The notes: a model not told the origin generated them from the letters alone. A DNA stretch of 46,789 bases from Pontibacterium granulatum (GCF_029961155.1 NZ_JASBRH010000033.1:1-46789), one strand, 5' to 3'; shown: positions 8,177-17,087, counted from the first letter of the stretch. Numbers and translations are program-made.

Positions 8177-8761
8177 ATGACTATCGAGTACACCCATCCG
8201 GATGATCTGGTCGGGCCTGCGCATGTGAAGCCGGTCCCTGCAGATGTGAAAACCGGTCAGAGTTTGCTTTACCGGATTGAGGCCCGTCTAGCACAGGTCG
8301 TTTCGGTGGGCATGGTTGTGGCGTCGATCGCTCTGGGACTGCTGATGGCGGCCCAGGTGTTGATGCGTTATGGCCTGGAGTCTCCTTTTCTGGGAATCGA
8401 GGAGCTGGCGCCGATGCTGGCACTGTGGGCTTACTTTTTGGGCATGATCTACGCTACCCGCGAGCAGGATCATATATCCGGAGGCATTGTTGCCCTGATC
8501 TTTAAGAACCGAACTGTCATCCAGTGTATTAGATTGGGTGCGAGTCTTGCCTGCCTGCTGGCGGTGTGCGTGTTCGGCTACTTTGCTCTGAATTTCGCGC
8601 AGTTCAATCTGGACCTGGGGCGCAAGAGTATCTATATGCGTTGGCCTAAGTACCTCTGGGATTTCAGTATGGTCACCGGATTTACGCTGATGGGGTTCTA
8701 CTACTGCCTGCAGATCATCGCCGATGTGCGTGATCTGAAGAATGGCCCGAATAAACAATAA
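8177..8761 (+). CDS. TRAP transporter small membrane subunit (DctQ family)
   Basis: A 194-residue protein with four membrane segments: VSVGMVVASIALGLLMAAQ, MLALWAYFLGMIYA, LGASLACLLAVCVFGYFAL and FSMVTGFTLMGFYYCLQI. The motif EELAPMLALWAYFLG after helix 1 is typical of DctQ. Of two in-frame starts, the ATG at 8177 has GAGGAG at 8165-8170, while the upstream one at 8102 has none and would add a non-conserved tail. It lies 81 bases after dctP and 12 before dctM. It forms the membrane complex with the large subunit. Confidence 0.92.
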   Translation: MTIEYTHPDDLVGPAHVKPVPADVKTGQSLLYRIEARLAQVVSVGMVVASIALGLLMAAQVLMRYGLESPFLGIEELAPMLALWAYFLGMIYATREQDHISGGIVALIFKNRTVIQCIRLGASLACLLAVCVFGYFALNFAQFNLDLGRKSIYMRWPKYLWDFSMVTGFTLMGFYYCLQIIADVRDLKNGPNKQ

Positions 8762-8773
8762 GAGGGTGCGGCC

Positions 8774-10072
8774 ATGACAATATTCTTTATCACCATTGCA
8801 ATCGTGATTCTCCTGCTTTTACTGGAGGTTCCGGTTGGCTTCTCGTTCGGATTGGGGGCTCTGGCTTATGGTCTGATGACCGGAACCGACATCTCCTTCC
8901 ATGCCGGGTACGGGTACTCGCAGATTGGTGCGTTCTCTCTGTTGGCACTGCCCCTGTTTGTGCAGGCGGGAACGTTGATGGGCACCGGCGGTATATCAGA
9001 GCGTTTGCTGGATTTCGTGAATGCCTTTGTTGGACGTACCAAAGGAGGCCTGGGAGCGGTCACTGTGCTCAGTTGTGCGATGTTCGGTGCAATTTCCGGC
9101 AGCGCTTCTGCGGCGATCGCAGCTATCGGTCGCATTATGGTCCCTCGCATGATCAAGGAAGGGTACCCGGAAGGACACGCGACCGCCCTGGTCGCCGTGT
9201 CATCGGTACTGGCGCTGATGATACCACCCAGTATCCCGATGATCGTGTTTGCGATTGCTACTCGCCAGTCCGTTGCAAAGGTGTTTCTGGCAACGATGAT
9301 GCCGGGGATTCTGCTGGCATTGGTCTATTGTGCGCTCAACTTCTTCTTCCTGCGCAATAACACCAGTATCCAGGTGGCACCTAAATTACCCCTGCGGGAA
9401 GTTGGACGCGAAATATGGACTGCGGGTAAGCGAGCGACGTTGGCGATCATCATGCCGTTCATTATCCTGGGAGGGATCTATAGCGGTGTGGCAACCCCAA
9501 CGGAAGCGGGCGCGGTGGCACTGGTGTACACCCTGTTTGTGGGATTTGTGATCTACCGCACCATGACGTTCCGAAACTTGTATGAATCCAGTAAGGACGC
9601 CGCCATTCTGACCGGATCAGTGATTATGGTGTTGTTTTTCCTGTTCATCCTCAGTCGCGGAATGATTCTGGCGCAGATTCCAAATCAATTTGCTGATTTG
9701 CTGCTCAGTGTCTCGGACAACAAGATCGTACTATTGCTTATCATCAACCTGCTGTTGTTGCTGATGGGGATGATTGTGGATGACGTCTCCGGAGGGGTAT
9801 TGGCAGCGATTATCCTCATGCCGGTTGTAGAGAAAATCGGTATCGATCCAGTTCACTTCGCTGCCATTGTTGGTACCAACCTCGGTTTGGGGAACATTTC
9901 ACCTCCATGCGCCCCTTTGCTCTATATGGCAGGTGGGGTTACGAAGCTCTCACTCGACCGCTATATCGGCCCAACAATGAAGTTTCTGCTGCTGGGACAC
10001 CTGCCGATGGTGTTTGTCGTGACTTTTGTACCAGAGCTGAGCCTCTACCTACCAAGCTTGTTGGATAACTGA
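8774..10072 (+). CDS. TRAP transporter large membrane subunit (DctM family)
   Basis: A 432-residue polytopic protein with about 12 helices, the usual size for the Na+-coupled transport subunit. Recognisable blocks are GGISERLLDFVNAFVGRTKGG, the small-residue turn AMFGAISGSASAAIAAIG, IPPSIPMIVFAIATR and DDVSGGVLAAIILMP. The start ATG follows GAGGGTG. It ends the transporter operon proper. A 23-base GC-rich hairpin separates it from the ACT gene, which may lower expression of the regulator relative to the transporter. Confidence 0.94.
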   Translation: MTIFFITIAIVILLLLLEVPVGFSFGLGALAYGLMTGTDISFHAGYGYSQIGAFSLLALPLFVQAGTLMGTGGISERLLDFVNAFVGRTKGGLGAVTVLSCAMFGAISGSASAAIAAIGRIMVPRMIKEGYPEGHATALVAVSSVLALMIPPSIPMIVFAIATRQSVAKVFLATMMPGILLALVYCALNFFFLRNNTSIQVAPKLPLREVGREIWTAGKRATLAIIMPFIILGGIYSGVATPTEAGAVALVYTLFVGFVIYRTMTFRNLYESSKDAAILTGSVIMVLFFLFILSRGMILAQIPNQFADLLLSVSDNKIVLLLIINLLLLLMGMIVDDVSGGVLAAIILMPVVEKIGIDPVHFAAIVGTNLGLGNISPPCAPLLYMAGGVTKLSLDRYIGPTMKFLLLGHLPMVFVVTFVPELSLYLPSLLDN

Positions 10073-10103
10073 TCCAAGCAAGGCCAACAAAAAAACACCA
10101 TAA

Positions 10104-10126
10104 GAGGGGAGGTCTTCGCTCCCCTC
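10104..10126 (+). terminator. GC-rich hairpin between dctM and the ACT-domain gene
   Basis: GAGGGGAG and CTCCCCTC pair perfectly over eight bases around a GTCTTCG loop. The tail GCAATCTTTATT is only weakly T-rich, so this is a partial terminator or attenuator at best. It ends 12 bases before the AGGAG of the next gene. Confidence 0.5.
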
Positions 10127-10150
10127 GCAATCTTTATTAGGAGCGTTCCA

Positions 10151-10684
10151 ATGGTGACTTGGGTATTAACTGTAACGGGAGAAGATCAGCCCGAACTGTT
10201 TAAGCGATTTTGCGAACTGCTCGCCATGATGGAAGGCATTATCCTGGATAGTCAGCAGGCCGTTTTAGGGGGGCATTGCACGGCAATCTATAAAGTTTGT
10301 TTGCCTAAACAACATCTTTCTTTTGCTCATCGGCAGTTTGCAGCGTTTGCCGTGCATGGGCTGGAGATCGTGTTATTAAAGGAGATAGAAGACGATTGCA
10401 GGGTGAGGCAACACCTGTCGCTGGACATTAAGGGAGCCTATCGTTTTGGTCTGGAGCATGATATCCGCCGAATGCTTGAAAGCTACGGAGCGCGGGTGTC
10501 ACACCTCAATCATGATTTTCAGAAACAATCCCTCTGGGATGGTGTGCAGATGCGTTTACATATTAAGGCTGAGTTGAGTCGGCCACTGTCTGAATCCCGG
10601 CTTGAGAATGCGCTAGGGGGGCTGACCAGTGGACTCTGCATCAAGTTGGGCATTTCCGAACTGAAAAGCAGCTTGGCTAGTTAA
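10151..10684 (+). CDS. GcvR-like protein with two ACT domains
   Basis: A 177-residue protein opening VTWVLTVTGEDQPELFKRF, the typical first strand and helix of a GcvR-type ACT domain (about 3-80), followed by a second, more divergent ACT-like half (about 90-170). In E. coli, GcvR senses glycine and restrains GcvA, the activator of glycine cleavage. Creatine breakdown ends in glycine, so a glycine-sensing ACT protein beside creatinase makes sense. Which regulator it partners here (the LysR protein at 11892-12812 is the obvious candidate, since GcvA is LysR-type) is inference. AGGAG lies at 10139-10143. Confidence 0.78.
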   Translation: MVTWVLTVTGEDQPELFKRFCELLAMMEGIILDSQQAVLGGHCTAIYKVCLPKQHLSFAHRQFAAFAVHGLEIVLLKEIEDDCRVRQHLSLDIKGAYRFGLEHDIRRMLESYGARVSHLNHDFQKQSLWDGVQMRLHIKAELSRPLSESRLENALGGLTSGLCIKLGISELKSSLAS

Positions 10685-10692
10685 CACCTCAA

Positions 10693-11952
10693 ATGATGAC
10701 GCTGATTCTGCTTTGTGCTGCTTATTCCCTTAGCTTATTTTTTAGGGGAATGTTGGCAGTTGTTGCACCAGAGGTCGCTGCTGAGCTGTCTCTGGATGAA
10801 GTTCGGTTGGGTGGGTTGGCATCCTGCTTTTTCATCAGCTTTGCGGTTGCTCAGATTCCTAGTGGTGTATTGCTCGACCGGATTGGTGGAAAGCTAACGG
10901 TCAGTCTTTCACTCTGGTTTGCTGTGATGGGCATTGGGCTGTTCAGTGTTGCAAGAAGTTACCCTTTGGCGGTTGGGGGGCTGATGTTGGTCGGGACGGG
11001 GTGTGCCCCTGTTTTCACCGGCATCATGCTTTTTATCGGCAAACGCTTTCAACCGCAACGATTTACTTATATCACCGCAATGGTACTAGCTATCGGCAGT
11101 GTTGGTGACCTGATGGGAACTATGCCGTTGGCTTTACTCACAGAATGGTTGGGTTGGAGGGGGGCATTACAGCTCATTATGGTAATAACGGCGTTGATTG
11201 CACTGTGTTGCTTGTTGGGCCTGGAAAGTGATCGGCCCGAAGTATCGCGTGAATCCTATAAGCAAATGCTCAAGGGGATGGCACAAATTATCAGTGTGAG
11301 GGCTTTGTGGCCTATTGTGCCCATGTTTCTCACCAGTTATGCCGTTCTTATTGCCATAAGGGGCGTATGGGGTGGCCCTTATCTTCTTGATATCTTCAAC
11401 TCCGATACTGCTGAGAGGGGGCGGGTCCTGCTTTTGATGTCAGTGGCAATGGCAGGTGGCACCTTTTTATTGAGTCTGACCGATCGTCGTTTTACCCATA
11501 CGAAGGTGACGGTAATCAGCAGTAGCTGTCTGACATTGCTTGCATTATTGATGTTGGCGGTCCGCCCTGATCAAGGCCTAGTGTATTCGATGGTGGCCTT
11601 TATCTTTTTAGGTCTTTTTGGATTTAATTACCCATTACTGATGTCCCATAGTAGAACGTTTCTGGCTCCGTCATACCATGGAAGAGGGATGGCGGTGATG
11701 ACCGCATTTAGTTTTCTTGGTGTTGCAATAGTACAGGGCGTAAGTGGTTGGGTGCTCGGTGCTGCGGATGCAGCACAATTGGGGGCAATCAATCAGTACC
11801 GTATTTTATTTTTTATGTTGGCAGGTATGTTGGCCCTATCAGTTGCAATCTACTGTTTCAGCTATCGGCAAGGAAGCGGTGATGGGCCAGCCTATCGTAC
11901 CGATAAAAAGCCGCTTTTACCCTCTAAAGGTATCTGTAATGACGCCGGATAA
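10693..11952 (+). CDS. MFS transporter
   Basis: A 419-residue protein with about 12 hydrophobic helices. Between helices 2 and 3 it has the family motif in the form GVLLDRIGGKL (about residue 57-67). The N-terminus MMTLILLCAAYSLSLFFRGML begins directly with helix 1. Only eight bases separate it from the ACT gene, and no clear ribosome site precedes the ATG, so translation may be coupled. The last 61 bases overlap the 3' end of the LysR gene on the other strand. The substrate cannot be read from the sequence; position suggests a role in creatine, sarcosine or glycine movement. Confidence 0.88.
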   Translation: MMTLILLCAAYSLSLFFRGMLAVVAPEVAAELSLDEVRLGGLASCFFISFAVAQIPSGVLLDRIGGKLTVSLSLWFAVMGIGLFSVARSYPLAVGGLMLVGTGCAPVFTGIMLFIGKRFQPQRFTYITAMVLAIGSVGDLMGTMPLALLTEWLGWRGALQLIMVITALIALCCLLGLESDRPEVSRESYKQMLKGMAQIISVRALWPIVPMFLTSYAVLIAIRGVWGGPYLLDIFNSDTAERGRVLLLMSVAMAGGTFLLSLTDRRFTHTKVTVISSSCLTLLALLMLAVRPDQGLVYSMVAFIFLGLFGFNYPLLMSHSRTFLAPSYHGRGMAVMTAFSFLGVAIVQGVSGWVLGAADAAQLGAINQYRILFFMLAGMLALSVAIYCFSYRQGSGDGPAYRTDKKPLLPSKGICNDAG

Positions 11953-12812
11953 TTCTGGCTTTGCAATAGGCCGTTACGCAGAAAGTCCAGCAACAACGTC
12001 GCAGCTGGGGAGAGACTGTGGCTATCGTAGTTAAAACCTATCGTCACTTTGCCCAAGCGTGGTAGCTCCTCGCATTTGTTGCCTGCTCTAAAAGTATCTG
12101 GAATGGTACTTGTTCCTAAAGCGCTGATACCCAGCGCCGCTTTTATTGCGGATTGGATCCCTAAAAGGCTGGAGGAGCAGTAAAGTACCCGCCATGGAAT
12201 ATTTGCTTGGTTTAATGCATCTGTGATGTGCTTACGGTAAATACATCCCTGTGGGTACAATACCAGCGGTATCGGTTGTTCTGTATTTAGTACGAAATCG
12301 GCATCTGCAATCCAGGACAGTTCTTCAACAATATAGTCACCTTCCTCAAACTCATGGCCTTGGTGCTCATCCATTGACATCACCAGATCATATGCCCCTT
12401 TTTTATAACCGTCGCGTAGATTGATGCTGACGTCAGTACTTACGTCCAGCGTAACCTCCGGATAAGCACGGGAAAACTTGGATAACAAGACAGGAAGGAA
12501 TGAAACTTCGAAATCGTTAGGCGTTCCCAGACGCACCGTTCCGCTGACAGAGGGGGCTGACAGGCGAGATACAATCGCGTCGTTCATCTCCAGGATCTTA
12601 AGTGCTGAGTTGTATAATATTTGCCCCTCTTCCGTGAGCTTCAGTCCTCCAATCCGGTTAAATAGCTTTACATCCAACATCTCTTCCAGCCTTTTTACCT
12701 GAAGGCTTATTGCTGGCTGTGACCGGCCGAGCAGGTCGCCTGCTTGTGTAAATCCACCCAGATCGTTGATGGTAGTAAAGGTGCGGAGCAAGTCCATGGG
12801 AAGGTTTTTCAT
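11892..12812 (-). CDS. LysR-family transcriptional regulator
   Basis: A 306-residue regulator with the N-terminal helix-turn-helix DLLRTFTTINDLGGFTQAG ... SQPAISLQVKRLEEML and a periplasmic-binding-like effector domain (about 90-300). I place the start at the ATG at 12812 because LysR proteins normally begin just before the DLLRTF segment. The open frame continues to 12854, where AAGG lies 11 bases upstream, so a 320-residue form is possible. It converges with and overlaps the MFS gene and diverges from the GlxA-type regulator. It probably controls the transporter/ACT/MFS genes, perhaps with the ACT protein. Confidence 0.9.
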   Translation of the reverse strand: MKNLPMDLLRTFTTINDLGGFTQAGDLLGRSQPAISLQVKRLEEMLDVKLFNRIGGLKLTEEGQILYNSALKILEMNDAIVSRLSAPSVSGTVRLGTPNDFEVSFLPVLLSKFSRAYPEVTLDVSTDVSINLRDGYKKGAYDLVMSMDEHQGHEFEEGDYIVEELSWIADADFVLNTEQPIPLVLYPQGCIYRKHITDALNQANIPWRVLYCSSSLLGIQSAIKAALGISALGTSTIPDTFRAGNKCEELPRLGKVTIGFNYDSHSLSPAATLLLDFLRNGLLQSQNYPASLQIPLEGKSGFLSVR

Positions 12813-13028
12813 GGCAAATGATGGATAGTGGTTTTTTTTAAAGCCTGCAAACATTTTTAAACATACCTTTGGTGTATAAATATTGCAAATAAAGGCATTA
12901 ATACTATTAGTTGGATTAATGTCGGAAGGCTTAATAGCATCTTCTTATCAGTATCCCTGTACACATGTTCGGAGGCTCAGAGATGAGCGTCAGTAAGCAG
13001 ATGGATTCTGGCCAGGAGAATAATAAAA
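12813..13028. promoter_or_regulatory. Divergent promoter region of two regulators
   Basis: An A/T-rich stretch between the LysR and GlxA-type genes. It must contain both promoters and probably the LysR operator, but I see no clear inverted repeat of the T-N11-A kind that I would stake a site on. Two ribosome sites lie at its right side: GGAGG at 12971-12975, serving a short leader frame, and AGGAG at 13015-13019, serving the regulator. Confidence 0.45.
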
Positions 13029-13045
13029 ATGCAGAAGTCTTTTGA
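12983..13045 (+). CDS. 20-codon leader ORF overlapping the GlxA-type regulator start
   Basis: ATG at 12983 sits seven bases after GGAGG, an excellent ribosome site. The frame reads MSVSKQMDSGQENNKNAEVF and stops at 13043-13045, 15 bases inside the regulator gene and in another frame. The overlap suggests translational coupling of the regulator to the leader. It could also be a chance frame, or a sign that the regulator has a frameshifted N-terminus. Confidence 0.35.
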   Translation: MSVSKQMDSGQENNKNAEVF

Positions 13046-14144
13046 TCATACCGATTCCAGTAAAATAGTTTTGCGAGATAGCGCCAAACGTAAGTTGGAA
13101 AAAGGCACACGTACGTTTAGTAACGTTATGCGTGATGCGAATAGCGCGTTTATCCTAAAGCCACTGGTCACTACGAAGGTGACGAAGGTTGGCTTTGTGT
13201 TACCTCAGAACTTCTCCATGATGTCATTTACAGCGGCAGTGGATGTGTTGGTAACAGCCAATCTGGTACACACCGCGCCGCTTTTTCAGTTTTCGACTTT
13301 TGGAATAGACTCCAGCTGTGTGATCAGCGATTTGGGTATAGAGATAACATCCGATGGCGAGCTTGAGGCTCTGGGGAAGAAGGAGCTGGCAGCATGTGAT
13401 GTGCTGATTGTCTGTGGTGGTTTTCGTTGTTCGAGTGAAGAAAGCCGCCAGTTAACATCAGTACTGAAAGCCGCGGTAAAACGTAAAATGATCGTCGGTG
13501 GAATCTGGAACGGCGCGTTAGCCTTAGCCTACGCCGGATTATTGAACAACATGCGTTGTGCATTACATCCCGATAATCATGCGCTTATGCGAGAGCGCTT
13601 CAGTCAAGTCCGGGTCACTGAGAATACACTGGCGCTGGAGCCAGGAATTATCACCAGTGCCGGCCCCGCCAGTGCTTTGGAGATGATGCTTCAATTAATT
13701 GCGCAGTTAAAAGGCAAAGAGGTGATGCGTGCGGTTCGCGAGATTCTTAGCTGTGACAGGCTTGAAGAGCAAGAGAGCTTCAAGTTATCCGGGATATCGG
13801 ATAATCCCACGTTGCCCGATGATTTGAGGCATATCATCCAAATTATGGAGAGCAACATTGAAGATCCCTTAAGCATTGATGAGCTTGTGACTTGTACGGG
13901 TACTTCTCGGCGTCAGTTAGAAAGGTTGTTTCAGAGTTATTTGAAAACGTCACCATACCGATATTATTTAGAGCTACGGATAACACATGCACGGCGTTTA
14001 CTATTGCAGAGCAACGATAATGTGACCAATGTCGCCATAGCATGTGGATTCGTTTCAACGAGCCATTTCAGTAACTGCTTTAAAGATTTCTTTGGCATCT
14101 CACCAGTACATGCGCGGGAACAGTATCGCAGACGATTTGCTTGA
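13029..14144 (+). CDS. GlxA-type AraC-family regulator (amidase-like sensor plus HTH)
   Basis: A 371-residue protein. Residues about 48-225 form a DJ-1/PfpI-like sensor domain (VGFVLPQNFSMMSF, VLIVCGGF, IVGGIWNGALALAYAGLL). Residues about 265-370 form an AraC-type double HTH (IDELVTCTGTSRRQLERLF, VAIACGFVSTSHFSNCF). The nucleophile position of the amidase fold is not cysteine (GIWNGA), so it binds but does not cut. Regulators of this class (GbdR, SouR, CahR) control betaine, sarcosine and creatine use in Pseudomonas, so this is the best candidate for the creatine or sarcosine sensor here. A 48-residue N-terminal extension precedes the sensor domain. The LysR gene diverges from it. Confidence 0.9.
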   Translation: MQKSFDHTDSSKIVLRDSAKRKLEKGTRTFSNVMRDANSAFILKPLVTTKVTKVGFVLPQNFSMMSFTAAVDVLVTANLVHTAPLFQFSTFGIDSSCVISDLGIEITSDGELEALGKKELAACDVLIVCGGFRCSSEESRQLTSVLKAAVKRKMIVGGIWNGALALAYAGLLNNMRCALHPDNHALMRERFSQVRVTENTLALEPGIITSAGPASALEMMLQLIAQLKGKEVMRAVREILSCDRLEEQESFKLSGISDNPTLPDDLRHIIQIMESNIEDPLSIDELVTCTGTSRRQLERLFQSYLKTSPYRYYLELRITHARRLLLQSNDNVTNVAIACGFVSTSHFSNCFKDFFGISPVHAREQYRRRFA

Positions 14145-14153
14145 CACTGTGCC

Positions 14154-14495
14154 TTACCCTGGTGGCCAATGCATGGCCCGGCCACCCAGCAAATGCAGAT
14201 GGATGTGAAACACATCCTGACCACCTTGTTCATTGCAGTTCCAGATCAATCGGTAGCCACTTTTCGCCAGCCCCTGCTCATCGGCCAGTTTGGTGGCGGT
14301 CAGCACCATATGACTGATCAGGTCAGCATTGTCGCTGTTGAGGTCATTAAGCGTTGCGATGTGGTGTTTGGGAATGATCAGTACGTGGCTTGGCGCTTGT
14401 GGACTGATGTCGTGAAAGGCGAGGAGCCGATCGTCTTCATAGGCGATGTTTGCCGGAATCTCTCTGGCGATGATTTTGCAGAATATGCAGTCCAT
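14154..14495 (-). CDS. hinT: HIT-family nucleotide phosphoramidase/hydrolase (HinT type)
   Basis: A 113-residue protein with the HINT start MDCIFCKIIAREIPA, including the paired cysteines C3 and C6, and the histidine triad in DVFHIHLHLLGGRAMHWPPG. HinT hydrolyses adenosine phosphoramidates and lysyl-AMP in the cytoplasm. The ATG has GGGAGG upstream with six-base spacing. It converges on the GlxA-type regulator, nine bases apart, with no separate terminator visible. It lies 81 bases after the RND gene in the same direction but is probably an independent housekeeping gene. Confidence 0.95.
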   Translation of the reverse strand: MDCIFCKIIAREIPANIAYEDDRLLAFHDISPQAPSHVLIIPKHHIATLNDLNSDNADLISHMVLTATKLADEQGLAKSGYRLIWNCNEQGGQDVFHIHLHLLGGRAMHWPPG

Positions 14496-14576
14496 CCTGA
14501 GCCTCCCTAGGGCACGGTGTGTTTATATCTAAGCATAGGAGAGTTCGTGGAAGCCGCTATCTGTAGGCGGTATCGC

Positions 14577-17072
14577 TTATTGTTCAGGGCCAAGTGGCTT
14601 AAAGCTGATGATCAGTTGGGGCAGCAGTAATAACGCCCCCATCAATGCAGAGAACATTGCGAGGCCGGTAAGCAGTCCGAAATAGATGGTGGGAGTAAAG
14701 TTGGAGAGAGCAAGAATCGCGAAGCCCGCAATAATTATCACCGACGTGTAGAACATCGCCTTACCGATACTGTTGTGGCAGCGATACATGGTAGCGCGGT
14801 AGTTTCGGTCTTTGGGGAACTCATTCCGAAAACGGTGAATGTAGTGGATTGTGTCATCTACGCCGATACCGACGGTGATTGCCGCGATGGTAATAGTCAT
14901 CATATCCAGCGGTATGTTGGCCCAGCCCATGACCCCAAGTACAACACCGGCAGCCAGCAGATTGGGTGCTACGGCGATCAAGGCCAGAAAAACGGAGCGG
15001 AACAGCAGGCTGAACATCAGGGTGATGGCGACAAATACCGCTCCCAATGTTGATATCTGTGACCCAAACAGGCTCTGCAGCATATTGTTATATAACACCA
15101 GCATGCCGGTCTGGCTGACCTGGTCGGGCTGGTAGCCCATCTCGTTGATCAAAAATGTTTGTACCTGTCTAAGAAGCTCATCACGTTGCAGGCCCTTGCT
15201 GGTCTCCATGACTCGCACGGTTATTCGGGTTTCTTTACCGTCGGCAGAGAGGTAGGGATCTATCAGCAGCGGTTGAACATCTGCCGGTAGATTTTTACGC
15301 AACAGTGCCAGCTGAAAGTCGTCCAGCTCTTCGCCGGTGATATCCTTAAACACCTGGTACAGTGAGTTGAGCGATAAAACTTTGCCGGTTTCGTCCAGTG
15401 ATTCAAGATAGGTTTGCACCTTATTTATTTGCTCCAGTCCGGAGCGCGTAAACCAGTAATTGGTGCTTTGCGTACCTGATTCTGCAAAGGGGTTATCTAC
15501 CGGGTTACCGAACGGATCATCGTCAAACGGATCGTTGTCTGTGCTTTTCGTGGCCAGAGAGGCAGCCTCAGGTGCTCTTAGCAATATATCCAGTGGGATG
15601 GTTCCTCCCAGATCCTGATCGATCACCAGCATGCCCTGGTAGATCTCGGTGGTTTCATGAAAGTAGTCGATAAAACGGTTTTCCACTTTCAGGCGCATGA
15701 TGCCAATAATACTGGCGATCAGCAGAAAGCCACTGACGACCAAGATCGTTATGCCATATCGATCGGTAATCCGGGCGAAGTAGTGGGTAAGGGGTTTGGT
15801 TTTGCCTCTTATCTCACTTTTACCTTTGGGAATCATCAACAAGCACGCAGGTAACAGGGTAAAAGCCATTATGAGCGCGACGCCAACGCCGATGCTCATC
15901 ATCCAGCCAAAATCGATGACCGGGCGGATATCACTGACAACCAATGAGACAAAGGCCATCATGGTGGTAATGGCAGTAAAGAGGCAGGGTTTGGCCATAA
16001 AGGCCAATGTGCTAAGGACCAGTTGCCGCTGGCTGAAACCCGGTTGTGCCCGATAGTATTCGCGGTATCGCACCACCAGGTGAATAGTTATCGCCAGGGT
16101 GATGATTAGGAGCAGCGCCGTGAAGTTTGAGGAGATTACTGTGAGCTGCCAATCGGCGAACGCGATAAAGCCAAGCATGATGAGGCAGGTAACCACACAG
16201 GTGAGCAACGGTAGGATCATCCAGCGCAGGCGCCTGAAGATGAGCGCCATCAACGCGATGATAAATAATATGATGGCGCTCCCGAAGGTGATTAGGTCAC
16301 TTTCGATAAAGCTAATCATATCCACCGCAATCATGGGGACTCCGCCGAGGAAGATTGTGGCGTGATCGCGGTGTCGGTCGAGCACCTTTCGGATCTGGGT
16401 AACCAGCTCGCGTTGTCGTTCATTGGCCTGGATGGAGTAGGAGCGAAATGCGTGCTCGGCTTCGGCCAGCTGTTGCGTCTCCATGGGGATCAGCCTGTGT
16501 TGGAGGCGTTTGCTGCGCAGCTGATCTCGTGCCTCCAGAAGCTGAAAGAACCTATCATCCCGCTCCAGATTTATCTGCAGTACGGTGGTGCGCTCATCGG
16601 GGCTGGTGAGTAGTTGCTTGTATAAGGGGCTATGGCGAAACTCCTGCCGGGCAAGATCGGTGCTGGTTTCATCCTCATGTAGATAGCGGATATCCCGTGA
16701 GAGGTTGCCGAGACTGACCGGAGGGCTGTAAAGCAACGGCACATCCAATATGGTGATAACCGAGTCCACGTCGGGTATTGTTTTCAGCTCATCGCGAAGC
16801 TGCGCCAAACGTTTGAGTACGTCAGGAGAAAACAACGACTCATTGGGGGTGTAGGTCACCACCAGGTAGCTTTTGGATTGATAGCGTTTGCCCATTTCCC
16901 GATACAGTTCCAGAGCTTTGTCACCTTCGAGTACGAGCGAGTCGGCCGATGCATCCAGGGTCAGCCTTGGAAGCTGGAATAACAGGAATATCAGCAGGGT
17001 TGTAAGACCAGACAGGATTAGCCACGGGTGGCGAAGTAGAAAGGCAAAGGCCGTATAGGTGCGCGAATTCAT
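14577..17072 (-). CDS. RND/MMPL-family exporter, HpnN-like
   Basis: An 831-residue RND protein with two repeats. TM1 is near residues 15-35, a large periplasmic loop follows, and a five-helix bundle begins near SDLITFGSAIILFIIALMAL. A second periplasmic loop and a second bundle (FGSQISTLGAVFVAITLMF and onward) contain the conserved charged turn ITVGIGVDDTIHYIHRFR. The second loop holds an odd acidic run, NDPFDDDPFGNPVDNPF, that may bind a cation. It follows an MlaC-like gene after 15 bases. MlaC-like plus RND is the layout of HpnM-HpnN, which moves hopanoids to the outer membrane. No hopanoid genes are seen here, so another lipid is likely. Confidence 0.88.
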   Translation of the reverse strand: MNSRTYTAFAFLLRHPWLILSGLTTLLIFLLFQLPRLTLDASADSLVLEGDKALELYREMGKRYQSKSYLVVTYTPNESLFSPDVLKRLAQLRDELKTIPDVDSVITILDVPLLYSPPVSLGNLSRDIRYLHEDETSTDLARQEFRHSPLYKQLLTSPDERTTVLQINLERDDRFFQLLEARDQLRSKRLQHRLIPMETQQLAEAEHAFRSYSIQANERQRELVTQIRKVLDRHRDHATIFLGGVPMIAVDMISFIESDLITFGSAIILFIIALMALIFRRLRWMILPLLTCVVTCLIMLGFIAFADWQLTVISSNFTALLLIITLAITIHLVVRYREYYRAQPGFSQRQLVLSTLAFMAKPCLFTAITTMMAFVSLVVSDIRPVIDFGWMMSIGVGVALIMAFTLLPACLLMIPKGKSEIRGKTKPLTHYFARITDRYGITILVVSGFLLIASIIGIMRLKVENRFIDYFHETTEIYQGMLVIDQDLGGTIPLDILLRAPEAASLATKSTDNDPFDDDPFGNPVDNPFAESGTQSTNYWFTRSGLEQINKVQTYLESLDETGKVLSLNSLYQVFKDITGEELDDFQLALLRKNLPADVQPLLIDPYLSADGKETRITVRVMETSKGLQRDELLRQVQTFLINEMGYQPDQVSQTGMLVLYNNMLQSLFGSQISTLGAVFVAITLMFSLLFRSVFLALIAVAPNLLAAGVVLGVMGWANIPLDMMTITIAAITVGIGVDDTIHYIHRFRNEFPKDRNYRATMYRCHNSIGKAMFYTSVIIIAGFAILALSNFTPTIYFGLLTGLAMFSALMGALLLLPQLIISFKPLGPEQ

Positions 17073-17087
17073 AGGGCGTCCATGCGT

